Origin: G942493375 sp942493375
GTDB lineage: Bacteria; Armatimonadota; UBA5829
Direction of reading: 5' to 3'
Length of the DNA stretch: 64,000 nt
NCBI GenBank assembly: GCA_942493375.1
Contig: OW818698.1
Location: 2,108,001 to 2,172,000, forward strand
This document shows, piece after piece, positions 9,174 to 18,295 of the stretch. Numbering within the stretch: position 1 is the stretch's first letter; the number at the start of each line of letters is the position of its first letter. A model generated the notes under the pieces. That model had not been told where the DNA came from. It worked only from the letters and a program-made list of their open reading frames with translations, and did not search any database. The position numbers and the translations under genes were made by a program.

Positions 9174-9433
9174 AAATGTCATCCTGAGGAACGAAGGATC
9201 TGCTTTTTCCGAATAGAAAAGCAGATCCTTCGTTCCTCCTTCGAAAATAGAATATTTTCGTCCCTTCGTAGCGAGTCCGGCAGGTTTTCGCTGCAGGCGA
9301 AAATCGAGAGGACTCATGCTACGATTCCTAAGAAACCATAAAGTTTTGACGGCAATTAAAGCTGCCATAACTAGTCTCGGTTTCTAATCGAAATAAGTTG
9401 GCACCCCCAACTTGGGGGCTCAGGATGACATTT
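9174..9433. repeat. 260-bp repeat element with 15-bp terminal inverted repeats
   Basis: AAATGTCATCCTGAG at 9174-9188 is the exact reverse complement of 9419-9433. Inside is a perfect 22-bp hairpin, with arms at 9186-9207 and 9217-9238 separated by nine bases. Nearer the right end is the 15-bp palindrome CCCCCAACTTGGGGG. The left end (TCATCCTGAGG.ACGAAGGATCTG) recurs alone near 19946. The structure is MITE-like, and nothing coding is supported inside. It fills the gap between the barrel protein and the DUF4838 gene. Confidence 0.75.
9404..9418 (-). terminator. Possible terminator of the DUF4838 gene
   Basis: The palindrome CCCCCAACTTGGGGG lies 18 bases past the stop of the DUF4838 gene and could form a GC-rich hairpin. 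No U-tract follows, so it is a weak candidate. It also belongs to the repeat element around it. Confidence 0.3.
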
Positions 9434-9435
9434 GC

Positions 9436-11853
9436 CTACTTTACCGGTTCCTGACCAATCACTGCCTGAACATCAGCAAGAGTCATCTCATTGTTGGAAG
9501 AGATGATATACGAAGGTTTCCAAATCCCTCCCATACCCATTCGGTTGTAGACTCTAACTGCTACAGTGTTGTCCTGCCCTGATTTAAATGCAGAAGTCGC
9601 ATCCAGAATAAATGGAGCATTCCAAATCTGTTCCGGAGTCACTCCCAGAGCATCGCAGGTGTGATCAATGACTTTTGTCCCATTCACGTAGATATAGGCA
9701 TCTTCATCTACAGCACCGAAGTACATATATATGTGCTTGCCGGCAAAGTCATTCGGAAGGTTCTGTTTCTGCCTGTACCAACCATATGATGGATTTGTGG
9801 TGTTGAATCCCTGGCTTTCCCATCCTGTATCCATGTCAGCCCGGCAACCGCCCCATTTGCTGTCATCAAAGCTTGAAGCGAACCACTGATTCTCAACGCC
9901 TTTGTTGTCCTTATCAAGTGAGAACTTCCAGCGTGCCGGTAAACGGATCACGCTGACATCAGACTGCCCTGACTTCGCTTTGAATGAACTGGACTGATTA
10001 GGGTCCTCACTTGCCACTCTGCGAAGCCTGGTGAGCCAATCATCCAGAGCAACTCCACCTTCCCAAAGATAGATAACACCTTCGCGTCTTGCGATCTTCT
10101 CAAATCTGTCCAACCTGGCATAAAACTGTTCAGGTTGATCAGGTTTGCCATTCTTGATCATTTCATTCAGGTTCTGGCTAAGTTCGACATACAATATAGC
10201 CAGCTCTGCAAGCTCCACTCTCTTCAGAGTCTCATCATCATTAGCTAGCTTCTTCGCACGGTCAAACATATCGTTTGCTTTGCTCATAAACGTCTTGTTA
10301 AATATAGGATGGTCCATAGAATACCGGCAACCGCCTGCAGGAGACTTCAGCGAACCATGATGGTTCTTCTCCCAGGTATTCCACATCATGTCCTGGTATT
10401 CCATCATCGGACCAGCTGCAGCGCCGAAGTAACCATAGGTAAAGTCTCGGATCAGAGACTTAGTATCGCGGGTAGGGTCCCACAACTGTTTTCCCCATAC
10501 CCAGCTCTTCATAGCGCCATCAGAGGAACCAGGTCCCTGGTAAGCACCCTGCAGCATAACACCTGTTGCATTATATTTAAAGAAGAAACGAATGTCATCA
10601 GTCACAATCTGCATATTAGGCATCGGAGCTGAATAGTGACTAAAGTTGACTGTATAGTCCCAGATATTGATGTCTGCGCCGATCTTCGCCCAACCCTTCA
10701 TAGCAGTCTGGAACTGCTTTGTCTCAGGAATAGCCAGGAATGGCTCAGCCCATGCATGCCTGTCAGTGCAGAGTTGAATGGCTACGTTAGGACGTGGTTT
10801 GACAGTCTTCGGTTGCATGAATGTATCCAGATATGCCAGAGTCGAGATTTTTACGTTGGGATAGTCTTTTGCAATAGCATCAGCTACAGCATTGACGAAT
10901 ATCAGCAACGGACCGGAGAGCGATCCTTCAGCTTTAGTAATTTTCCTGCAATCTGCACAATCGCAGCAGGGAGAACCATCATTCTGAGACACACTTATGA
11001 TCTCAGAGTTTGGACTGTTCTTGAGTATCTCTTTAACACTTGCAATGGTGATTTTCAATGATTCAGGATTTGTTACGCAGAGCTGGTTCGGATTTCGCTT
11101 ACCATTGTTTTCAGAAAAATATTCAGGATGCTCTGCAAAGTATTTACTCGGAGGCACCAGTGCAGCAAAAGTATGCACGAACATTGCATAAGACACATTC
11201 CCGCCGAACTCTTCGGGTATGGCAGCTGATGGAGAATTGGTCCTGTTACGCAGTGACCATGTGCCATCAAAAGCATCCCAGTAGAACGGGTCCCGGATAT
11301 CCAGCACCGGTACAAATCGTCTGACAACCGGTTTGAATGTAAGGATACTCACATGAGGAATAGTCGGCGTTGAAGTGCGCGCATACCACCGGCAGCCAAG
11401 GTCTTCCTCAAGTAGAGCATAGACAGCATTGATAGGTCCACGGATTCTCCCACCGGTAAGGAATAAGCTTTTCCCTTTGAGATCAATCGCGTAGCCTTCT
11501 TTACCCAGGCTGGAACCACTGAACCCGGAACTGGCAGCAAGATAGGTATTGCCTACACTTATAACCTTATCAGAAGACGTCCCGGCACTCTCTTTAACTA
11601 TATTAAATGCAGCTCCGGTCATAGTCTTCAGCCATTCACTCAAATCAGCAGCAGCCTTCTGCTCCTGGCTGGTAGGTGAAGATGGCAGCAGTATGACATA
11701 ATCAGTGCTGCCATTCGATGCAAGGGTCAGGGTCACTTTCGCCTGCCCTTTAGGTTTCAAAGAGTTCTTCCATTTTCCATTAGGTGCAACTTCAGCCTGA
11801 ACACTGGCAGCCAGGCACAAAAGCACCAAAATCCACAAACAGTATGCTTTCAA
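9436..11853 (-). CDS. Exported DUF4838 glycoside-hydrolase-like protein with C-terminal GH2-type sugar-binding domain
   Basis: The likely start is the TTG at 11853, with GGGGGA six bases upstream and a perfect signal peptide behind it (KAYCLWILVLLCLAASVQA). An ATG at 11871 is the alternative. The product is about 805 aa. Residues about 45-150 form an alpha-glucuronidase/GH20b-like domain (EQKAAADLSEWLKTMTGA, GPINAVYALLEEDLGCRWY). The centre is DUF4838 (PEYFSENNGKRN, the Cys-rich DGSPCCDCADC, and IWDYTVNFSHY). Residues about 650-790 form a GH2-like jelly roll (FDDSKWGG..., YMYFGAVDEDAYIYVNG). DUF4838 proteins are predicted polysaccharide hydrolases with no settled substrate. Confidence 0.85.
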   Translation of the reverse strand: MKAYCLWILVLLCLAASVQAEVAPNGKWKNSLKPKGQAKVTLTLASNGSTDYVILLPSSPTSQEQKAAADLSEWLKTMTGAAFNIVKESAGTSSDKVISVGNTYLAASSGFSGSSLGKEGYAIDLKGKSLFLTGGRIRGPINAVYALLEEDLGCRWYARTSTPTIPHVSILTFKPVVRRFVPVLDIRDPFYWDAFDGTWSLRNRTNSPSAAIPEEFGGNVSYAMFVHTFAALVPPSKYFAEHPEYFSENNGKRNPNQLCVTNPESLKITIASVKEILKNSPNSEIISVSQNDGSPCCDCADCRKITKAEGSLSGPLLIFVNAVADAIAKDYPNVKISTLAYLDTFMQPKTVKPRPNVAIQLCTDRHAWAEPFLAIPETKQFQTAMKGWAKIGADINIWDYTVNFSHYSAPMPNMQIVTDDIRFFFKYNATGVMLQGAYQGPGSSDGAMKSWVWGKQLWDPTRDTKSLIRDFTYGYFGAAAGPMMEYQDMMWNTWEKNHHGSLKSPAGGCRYSMDHPIFNKTFMSKANDMFDRAKKLANDDETLKRVELAELAILYVELSQNLNEMIKNGKPDQPEQFYARLDRFEKIARREGVIYLWEGGVALDDWLTRLRRVASEDPNQSSSFKAKSGQSDVSVIRLPARWKFSLDKDNKGVENQWFASSFDDSKWGGCRADMDTGWESQGFNTTNPSYGWYRQKQNLPNDFAGKHIYMYFGAVDEDAYIYVNGTKVIDHTCDALGVTPEQIWNAPFILDATSAFKSGQDNTVAVRVYNRMGMGGIWKPSYIISSNNEMTLADVQAVIGQEPVK

Positions 11854-12169
11854 ATCAAATCCCCCATCCATATTGCAGAGCAACCCGCTCTGATGAGATA
11901 AATATCCCCGCAGCCAAATAGCCGCTGACTTTGTGACATGCTAAGTTCTGCAGCCACCATTGTCAACTACAATAGTATTTCTACGGAAAGGAGATTCACG
12001 CGGAGACGCAGAGGACACGGAGAAGGGGAGAAAAAGACACTGAAGTCCGTTCATGCTGAGCGTAGTCGAAGTGCGGACGGAGGAAATGCATCGGTATCAG
12101 AGCGAAGGGCTACAAGCTTCCGCCAACCCACAACCAATCGCCCCCGTAGCGCCGATGCCAATGCACCAG
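11854..12169. other. 316-base intergenic stretch with dispersed repeats
   Basis: It contains two common dispersed-repeat types: a CGGAGACGCAGAGGACACGG run near 11999-12022 and a TCATGCTGAGCGTAGTCGAAG run near 12051-12072. No gene or hairpin was recognised. Confidence 0.5.
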
Positions 12170-13177
12170 CTATACCGAAGCATCCACCCCAAACAAAGCC
12201 CTATCCGTAATCTCCCTTACAAACCCCTCTTTCGCAGCAGTATACCCCTCGCGGTCATCACCGAACTCCACTGCCAGCCTGTGTTTCAATTCCATATAGC
12301 GCGCAGCATCCTCAGGATGGGTCCTCAGATAATCCCGAAACACCAGTCCTTCAAATATCCTGTGTCCAACTGGCGCCATATGCAAATGATGGGTTCGTAT
12401 ACCCGTAACCTTGTCTCTGACAATAAAACACATGTGGTCGCCGTAAAACCAGTATTCAATCTCAGGAGTATTAAAAGCAGGGATAGCGCACCGCCTGCCT
12501 TCTTCCAGAGATGGAATCTCCACCAAAATATCAATGATCGGTTTTGCAGGCATGCCGGGAATGGAGGTGCTCCCGTAGTGTTCTACGTGCAGTGCAACAT
12601 AAGGACCTAAAAGCTCCAATATCTCCCGCCTCTTAGCCTCATATTTCTCTGGCCATGCAGGATCATAATCTACTAAATAAACATCATCAATACTTGGTGC
12701 GCCAATATAGCTGTGTGAAACAATCCGAAACTCTCTATATTCAGGCAGCCCGCTCCCATTCCAAGCCGCAGGACATTTCACCCCGAACTCCCCAACAGGC
12801 CTTTCAGGATTGGAAACATCAAGCCAATTCCATGAGACAGTCTCCTGCCAAATAACCTCGTTCCTCTGAATAACCCTCCAGGAATCCCCAATTATCTCCC
12901 AGCCAACCATCCCCTCCGGAACATCCTCTATACACTCAACTTCAACACCCATAAACAGCAAATAACCGCCGTCGTCGCTTACATACTGGATCTGCCTGGC
13001 AGGAACCGAGTGCCCAACCTCCGCAAACCGGCTAAACATCTCAATAACGAATGGAATAGCGCTATCAGCAGAACCCGTGAATAGGTTACCAATAAAGCAG
13101 AATTTGAGGGGTTGCTCAGAATATGCCAAAGAAATTTTCCGTTTGGTTATGATTTGGCTCGATGTGTATAGACTCAA
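12170..13177 (-). CDS. Fusion of a GyrI-like effector-binding domain and a GrpB (UPF0157) nucleotidyltransferase-like domain
   Basis: The 335-aa frame has two parts. Residues about 20-155 look like the C-terminal effector-binding (GyrI-like/AraC) domain, with GVEVECIEDVPEGMVGWEI followed by SWRVIQ. Residues about 165-330 are a full GrpB domain (VDYDPAWPEKYEAKRREI, HYGSTSIPGMPAKPIIDILV, RTHHLHM, FRDYLRTHP). GrpB proteins are related to minimal nucleotidyltransferases through the GSTS motif and downstream acidic residues. The frame starts with TTG at 13177 without a clear ribosome site. A different frame is open across this start, so a start error or frameshift at the N-terminus is possible. 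Confidence 0.75.
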   Translation of the reverse strand: MSLYTSSQIITKRKISLAYSEQPLKFCFIGNLFTGSADSAIPFVIEMFSRFAEVGHSVPARQIQYVSDDGGYLLFMGVEVECIEDVPEGMVGWEIIGDSWRVIQRNEVIWQETVSWNWLDVSNPERPVGEFGVKCPAAWNGSGLPEYREFRIVSHSYIGAPSIDDVYLVDYDPAWPEKYEAKRREILELLGPYVALHVEHYGSTSIPGMPAKPIIDILVEIPSLEEGRRCAIPAFNTPEIEYWFYGDHMCFIVRDKVTGIRTHHLHMAPVGHRIFEGLVFRDYLRTHPEDAARYMELKHRLAVEFGDDREGYTAAKEGFVREITDRALFGVDASV

Positions 13178-13333
13178 TCGAAATACATGAATAGTCTACC
13201 ATTATAACTGGGGTTTGGGGATAATACACACAACAAACTGCATGGAACTATTCTCTGCGCATCATTCGAGCGATGAGTATATCCGGTGGGATTGTTTTCC
13301 ATCCCACCGGGTACTCAAGGTAGTGTGTATTCT

Positions 13334-14515
13334 CTAAGGGACATAACCATCCGTGAGTGTGTTTAAGAAGGCGACAATGTCTTCTTCTTCCTGCGGAGTC
13401 AGGCCGAGATTACCGACACGCATCATGCCGCCACCTCCGCCCATACCGCCGCCACCCATACCACCTCCGCCCATGCCACCACCGCCCATACCGCGGCCAT
13501 GGACATTGACGTCCACCTCAGGAACCGGCCAGTCACCGACATCCCGGGTGTTGATGTAGTGGACTACATCTATTATAGAATCAAAGTAACCATTGTGAGT
13601 GTACGGTGCTGACATAGCAACATTCCGAAGTGTTGGAATCTTGAAACGACCCATCTGGTCCGGCAAGCCAAGGATAGCCCCTATGCCATAGTCCGTATAG
13701 TTAAAGCCCAACGGGTTCAAGTGCTGAGGCAACTGATAAAAAGGATTGTCAAGATTCTTCGGAATTCCAAGGTTCTGGTAACCATAACTAGTGAACAACT
13801 GCTTTCCTGACGGATTATTGGTTGTCATCCAATGGCAGTTCTTGCACATAGCTCTGCTTGAAAATAATCTTCTCCCATTGTCTTCATGAGAAGTCAAGGT
13901 CGCTCTACGAGCAAGATACGCATCATATTTTGATGTGAAGCTGCACACTTCACTCGATCTCTCATACTCTGCAATAGCTGCTGCCACCAACACATATGCA
14001 GAATCTGCGTTGTTCAGGGAATTGTTACCAAAAACCTGTTTAAAGAGACTGGCATAGTCCGAAGTACGGACTCTGGAAATTACAGCTGTCTTGTTTTTAT
14101 TGTGCATCTCCAGTTGATTGAGGAAAGGAGCCATTGCCTGTTCCTCAAGAGAGTTGGCACGCCCATCCCAGAACTGTCCCCCAATATACATACCTTCCAT
14201 CATCATCATCGGCGGATTCGGATTGTAGTAGAGCGCAGGACTAAACGCTGCGTAAGCGGCACTGGGAGCATTCCGACTTCCATAACGACCTGGAACTGCG
14301 CCGGACGAAACTGGCAACTCACTGCGTGGGTCAGCAAAGCCCGATATGGGACTGTGACAGGAGGCGCAAGACTGCTTTGGTGGGTCAGAAAGCCTGGTAT
14401 CAAAGAAAAGTCGCTTACCCAACTCCTCCTTCGGTGTAAGAGCGTTTGCGACAGTAATACTGACCACAAACACACATACAGACAATGCAATTAGAATTCT
14501 TGTGGTATTCTTCAT
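13334..14515 (-). CDS. Di-heme cytochrome c peroxidase / MauG family protein with Gly-Met-rich tail
   Basis: The 393-aa exported protein carries two c-heme motifs, CASCH (residues 50-54) and CKNCH (224-228), in the positions expected of bacterial di-heme peroxidases (CCP/MauG). LFFDTRLS and IPTLRNVAMSAPYTHNG are further family landmarks. Residues 7-24 are a signal peptide hydrophobic core, so the enzyme is periplasmic, where it would reduce peroxide or oxidise a partner protein. Near the C-terminus (about 342-367) is a tandem MGGGG repeat, encoded by a triplet-rich stretch at 13430-13495. This tail is not part of the family core. Confidence 0.9.
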   Translation of the reverse strand: MKNTTRILIALSVCVFVVSITVANALTPKEELGKRLFFDTRLSDPPKQSCASCHSPISGFADPRSELPVSSGAVPGRYGSRNAPSAAYAAFSPALYYNPNPPMMMMEGMYIGGQFWDGRANSLEEQAMAPFLNQLEMHNKNKTAVISRVRTSDYASLFKQVFGNNSLNNADSAYVLVAAAIAEYERSSEVCSFTSKYDAYLARRATLTSHEDNGRRLFSSRAMCKNCHWMTTNNPSGKQLFTSYGYQNLGIPKNLDNPFYQLPQHLNPLGFNYTDYGIGAILGLPDQMGRFKIPTLRNVAMSAPYTHNGYFDSIIDVVHYINTRDVGDWPVPEVDVNVHGRGMGGGGMGGGGMGGGGMGGGGGMMRVGNLGLTPQEEEDIVAFLNTLTDGYVP

Positions 14516-15106
14516 CGAACATTCTCCCTTTATTGTTATGTCTGTTTAGATCCTGCACCTTCAATGAACACACATTATCACTTGGGACTTACATTCACTT
14601 GGTTCAAGCCATACAATCGACTGCTTTTACGAGAGTTCTGCACTTGAATTCCGCTGCATTTTTCAACATACGGTTGTTACCCAGCACAATTGAAACACTA
14701 AACCACTGCTGTGAAAAATATCTTGCAAATATTAAACAAAGATATTGGTCGATTGACACTTAGAAAATAATCAAAATATTTTCAGCATATCCATCACTAC
14801 GCAAGTTTTGAATGTGGAGTAGCCTGGGTAAGAGAGCGTGGAATGGAAGATACCTGCATCTATATGAAACATGTATTTACTAGAACGCATATAAGTTGGC
14901 CTGCATAACTCAACTATACATTAAACGTGCATGTTTGTGGTTCTTGCGAAACTGTAAGATCTGACGCATGCAAAAACATGTGAAAGCTACCTTATTTCTA
15001 GCAAGATTCTGCACTTGAGTCCTTATCGGGAGGTGCATAAAGACAACATACGTTAAACTTCAACATACGACGATAGAATTTAAATTGTGAGAGAAAGGGA
15101 GATAAA
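14516..15106. other. 591-base intergenic stretch between divergent genes
   Basis: It separates the di-heme peroxidase (minus) from the PEP-CTERM gene (plus), so it must hold both promoters. No clear -35/-10 pair, riboswitch, hairpin or reliable small gene was recognised. Confidence 0.5.
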
Positions 15107-15904
15107 ATGAGGAGAATACTAACACTCTTTGGATTGTTACTCGTTGTGTGTGTTGGCGCGAATGCAGTATCAGCTGTTACCATTAACAATGGGAATAGTT
15201 CTGCGGAGTTCGCCGACACCGATGCCATGATGTCTTACTGGTCAGTCGATGGCACAAACCATTTGTGGAATCAGCAGTGGTTTGTCCGGGTAGGTACTGA
15301 TGATACCTCAGACTTGTTCACTGCTTTAGGAACACCTGTCAGGGAAATTGAAGTAGATTCACTTTCGTATGAGTACGAAGGCAGAGGATTGGAAATAGAA
15401 GCAGAATACTCTCTGACAGGCGGAGCACCGGGCAGTTTGCGGTCCCGTCTGAATGAAAAACTTAGTATAACGAACAACGGTTTGTCCTCCGTACACCTGG
15501 ATCTGTTTCAATATACAGATTGGGATTTAACAGGGAGTTCCGATGATGATAATGTCAGCCTGGAGCTGGGCCCTCTGAATTCCGCTACGGCTTATCAGTG
15601 GGATAGTCTTACATATGCAAAAGAGACTGTTAATCAGTTGCCGACTCACTATCAGACCGCAAGCTCATTTGTAATTCTGGATGAGTTGTATTCCTCATCC
15701 GATTTAACTGATGACACTAGTTTCACCGGTCCCACAGATTGTACTTTTGCGTGGCAGTGGTCATTGGATCTGGACCCCGGTGATTCATTCTCGCTCTGTA
15801 AGGAAAAATCCATTGCCCCAGTCCCTGAAGCTTCCACTGTATTGGCTCTTCCAATTGGAGCTACTGCTCTGCTTGGATATTTTAGAAGACGAAGATATAG
15901 TTAA
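15107..15904 (+). CDS. PEP-CTERM sorted exported protein
   Basis: The 265-aa product has a signal peptide (MRRILTLFGLLLVVCVGANAVSA) and ends in a PEP-CTERM signal: VPEAST, then a hydrophobic helix (VLALPIGATALLGYF), then RRRR. Such signals are cut by exosortase (EpsH) and are typical of exopolysaccharide-producing Gram-negative bacteria. The mature part is a beta-rich domain of about 210 residues with no recognised enzymatic motif. An AGGGAG site lies upstream. No exosortase gene is in this window. Confidence 0.9.
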   Translation: MRRILTLFGLLLVVCVGANAVSAVTINNGNSSAEFADTDAMMSYWSVDGTNHLWNQQWFVRVGTDDTSDLFTALGTPVREIEVDSLSYEYEGRGLEIEAEYSLTGGAPGSLRSRLNEKLSITNNGLSSVHLDLFQYTDWDLTGSSDDDNVSLELGPLNSATAYQWDSLTYAKETVNQLPTHYQTASSFVILDELYSSSDLTDDTSFTGPTDCTFAWQWSLDLDPGDSFSLCKEKSIAPVPEASTVLALPIGATALLGYFRRRRYS

Positions 15905-15910
15905 TCAGTG

Positions 15911-15952
15911 CATACACCCAGGACAGTCTATATGGGCTGCCCTGGGTATCTA
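15911..15952 (+). terminator. Hairpin after the PEP-CTERM gene
   Basis: ACCCAGG pairs with CCTGGGT across an interrupted stem (CAG with CTG inside), starting about 10 bases past the stop. No T-run follows, so it may be a processing or stability hairpin. Confidence 0.45.
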
Positions 15953-16005
15953 ATAAATTCGGTTCATACACCATGTATGTGTCTCTAAGAAAAGGAATGG
16001 TATTC

Positions 16006-16524
16006 TCATAAGTTCCAGTATATAAACCGCCGACCAAAACTACGCGTGATCGCTTTATAACGTGACATCGAAGCAACATGTTCGAGCTCAAATTTAATCT
16101 CAGCCTCCGACTTTACTCTGGGAGCAGTTCCGGACATACCTGAATTAGGAGCATTAGGAGCCGACTGTACCAGCTTACCCTCAAGCACCTCAACCATCTG
16201 TGTTAACTCACCGTCATCAATCCAAAGCCCATCACAAGTGTTGCAGCAGTCCAACATCACCGGACTATCGATCATATACCGAAACCGCTCCATCGCATAC
16301 CCGCACTCCGGACAGTCCATGATCGCTGGCTGCGAAACAGCAACTTTCTGCGGAACATTCATAACATCAATCTGGTTCAAATGCTCCACATTCTGAGCCT
16401 TCAACTGCTTCAAACCATCCCTGTGAAGCCAAATCCCCGCACACTGAGGACACTCAGCAAATGAAACCCCATCATAACTCATATTCGTAAGAGGCACCTT
16501 GCAAACCGGACAAGTATAATTCAT
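16006..16524 (-). CDS. Small protein with two TFIIB-type zinc ribbons
   Basis: The 172-aa product is taken from the ATG at 16524, which has GGAGGG six bases upstream (a TTG four codons earlier overlaps that site). Two zf-TFIIB ribbons are clear: CPVC..CPQCAGIWLHRDGL (about residues 5-40) and CPECGYAMERF..CNTCDGLWIDDGEL (about 70-108). Each has the typical CxxC-x(n)-CxxCxGxW[LI] form. The C-terminal 60 residues carry no recognised domain. The function of this family is unknown. It lies alone between the PEP-CTERM and fucosidase genes. Confidence 0.8.
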   Translation of the reverse strand: MNYTCPVCKVPLTNMSYDGVSFAECPQCAGIWLHRDGLKQLKAQNVEHLNQIDVMNVPQKVAVSQPAIMDCPECGYAMERFRYMIDSPVMLDCCNTCDGLWIDDGELTQMVEVLEGKLVQSAPNAPNSGMSGTAPRVKSEAEIKFELEHVASMSRYKAITRSFGRRFIYWNL

Positions 16525-16583
16525 AAATCCCTCCAAAACACAAAAATCCCTTCTTGTTAATCCTGTTCAAAAACACAAGCAAA

Positions 16584-18014
16584 CTAAGCAGGAGTTACTT
16601 TCAAAACCACAGCATAGCCACTCGGTCTGGTCTCACCCAGATAAACAGTCAGGTCATTGTCGTCCCAAGTCCACTTAAGCGTCTCCGGGCTCCCCAAAAG
16701 CTCCACTATACCTATACTCGGTATCTGCCCTTTAGCAAGAGACTTAATAATAACCTTACCGCTGGCCGGCCAGTCCATAACTATCGCATAAAGTATCTCA
16801 CCCTTGGTTGTAAATCGGATGTCCTCACAGGTAAAGGGACTCCGCTTTACATCGTTAAACGTCCCTTCTACAACCTGAGTAGGACCTTCCCCGAACTTTT
16901 CCCAGGGCCTTGACCCATAGATAACTTCCCCGTTAATATCCAGCCACTTGCCGATCTCCAGGAGGACCTGCTGCTCCTCCTCAGGGATAGTTCCATCAGG
17001 CCTTGGACCAATATTCAGCAGCAGTGCACCGTTCTTGCTGACAATATCTGCCATATCCCCGATTATACTGCCTGCGTCCTTATAATCCTGGCCGTGTGTA
17101 AAGCCCCAGGAGTTCTTAGCTATTGCAGTATCGGTCTGCCAGAACATAGGACGTATACCGGTCAGTTGTCCACGCTCGATATCAAATACCGCTGTTCCTT
17201 CTCTGAAAGTATTCTCTTTATAGTTGATCGCAACCCCGATCCCCCACTCAGCAGCCCGGTTATAATAGTATGCTGCCAGCTTCTGTAAGTAAGGCTGATA
17301 GGCAGGAGTCTTTATCCACCAGTCAAACCACAACACCCGGGGCCTGTATTTGTCGATAATCTCGCAGGTATAGACCAGCCACTCTTCCAGCCATTCTTTA
17401 TCAGGTCTCTCAGCCTCAGGACGTGCCGGGCCATACAAACTCCTGTAGGCCTCATCCCTCACGTCCGAATCAAAATTCATTCCCGAATCATAGAACCACC
17501 AGTGCTCCTCCCTGTGGCTTGAACATGTAAACTCAATCCCCCGTTTTTGCAAAGCAGAGGATAGTTCTCCAAGGATATCCCGATGAGGTCCAGTCTTAAC
17601 AGAAGTCCAATCGTGAAATGCACAGTCATACATCGCATAACCATCATGATGCTCCGCCACCGGCATCACAAAGCGCGCTCCAGCCTTCTCAAACAATTCA
17701 GCCCACTGCTCAGGATCCCATTTCTCAGCCTTGAACATAGGAATAAAGTCCTTGTAGCCAAACTTATTGTGAGGTCCATAAGTCTTCAAATGATGCTCAA
17801 ACTCAGCAGACCCCTCCGTATACATATTCCGGGGATACCACTCATTTCCAAAACCAGGAACAGAATACACCCCCCAATGTATAAACACCCCAAACTTAGC
17901 ATCCTCATACCAAGCAGGCACCACATAACCCTCAAGCGAATCCCAGGAAGCCGAAAAAGGCCCCTGAGCAATTACTTCCTCAATTCTGGTCAGGTTTTCA
18001 GAGATGGTATTCAT
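16584..18014 (-). CDS. Alpha-L-fucosidase, family GH29
   Basis: The 476-aa product matches GH29 from its N-terminal barrel (WYEDAKFGVFIHWGVYSVPGF) through FVMPVAEHHDGYAMYD to VLWFDWWI, whose Asp is in the position of the family nucleophile. A C-terminal beta-sandwich follows. There is no signal peptide, so it is predicted to act in the cytoplasm on imported fuco-oligosaccharides, unlike the exported hydrolases around it. GGAGC precedes the ATG by eight bases. No fucose catabolic genes lie nearby. Confidence 0.9.
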   Translation of the reverse strand: MNTISENLTRIEEVIAQGPFSASWDSLEGYVVPAWYEDAKFGVFIHWGVYSVPGFGNEWYPRNMYTEGSAEFEHHLKTYGPHNKFGYKDFIPMFKAEKWDPEQWAELFEKAGARFVMPVAEHHDGYAMYDCAFHDWTSVKTGPHRDILGELSSALQKRGIEFTCSSHREEHWWFYDSGMNFDSDVRDEAYRSLYGPARPEAERPDKEWLEEWLVYTCEIIDKYRPRVLWFDWWIKTPAYQPYLQKLAAYYYNRAAEWGIGVAINYKENTFREGTAVFDIERGQLTGIRPMFWQTDTAIAKNSWGFTHGQDYKDAGSIIGDMADIVSKNGALLLNIGPRPDGTIPEEEQQVLLEIGKWLDINGEVIYGSRPWEKFGEGPTQVVEGTFNDVKRSPFTCEDIRFTTKGEILYAIVMDWPASGKVIIKSLAKGQIPSIGIVELLGSPETLKWTWDDNDLTVYLGETRPSGYAVVLKVTPA

Positions 18015-18090
18015 AATGTATGCTCCAAACTATTAGCTATTTAGCTTGTATGTATCTACATCAGTAGTCTTCAACACATAACGTTGAAGG

Positions 18091-18191
18091 CGACTCTAGC
18101 TGTGATTCTGTTTCCGACTCTAGCCGTGACTGTGACTCTAGCTGTGGCTCATCTCGCGACTCTAGCTGTGACTCTGTTACAGCTAGAGTCG
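18091..18191. repeat. GACTCTAGCTGTG repeat array closing in a 13-bp hairpin
   Basis: Copies of GACTCTAGC[T/C]GTG start at 18092, 18116, 18134 and 18158, spaced in multiples of six bases. The last copy pairs with an inverted copy, ACAGCTAGAGTCG (18179-18191), giving a perfect 13-bp stem over a 9-base loop. It lies about 105 bases past the stop of the FRG gene (minus) and may end that transcript. Confidence 0.7.
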
Positions 18192-18295
18192 TATATGTAA
18201 AATTACTTCAGGCATTAATGGAATCGTTGCCATTTATTATTAATGGTAAAAAGATGATTTCATTTTTGATAGTATAACAAGTTCATCAACTTATT

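Noticed and set aside
9102..9368. 88-aa minus-strand ORF inside the 9.2-9.4 kb repeat
   Set aside because: It reads through the hairpin and terminal repeat of a non-coding element, lacks a ribosome site and has no family features.
13353..13559. Proline-rich plus-strand ORF
   Set aside because: It is the antisense of the MGGGG tract of the di-heme peroxidase gene.
18091..18191. CRISPR array
   Set aside because: Copies are only about 13 bases, spaced 18-24 bases apart with shared spacer composition, and one is inverted. No cas gene is near.
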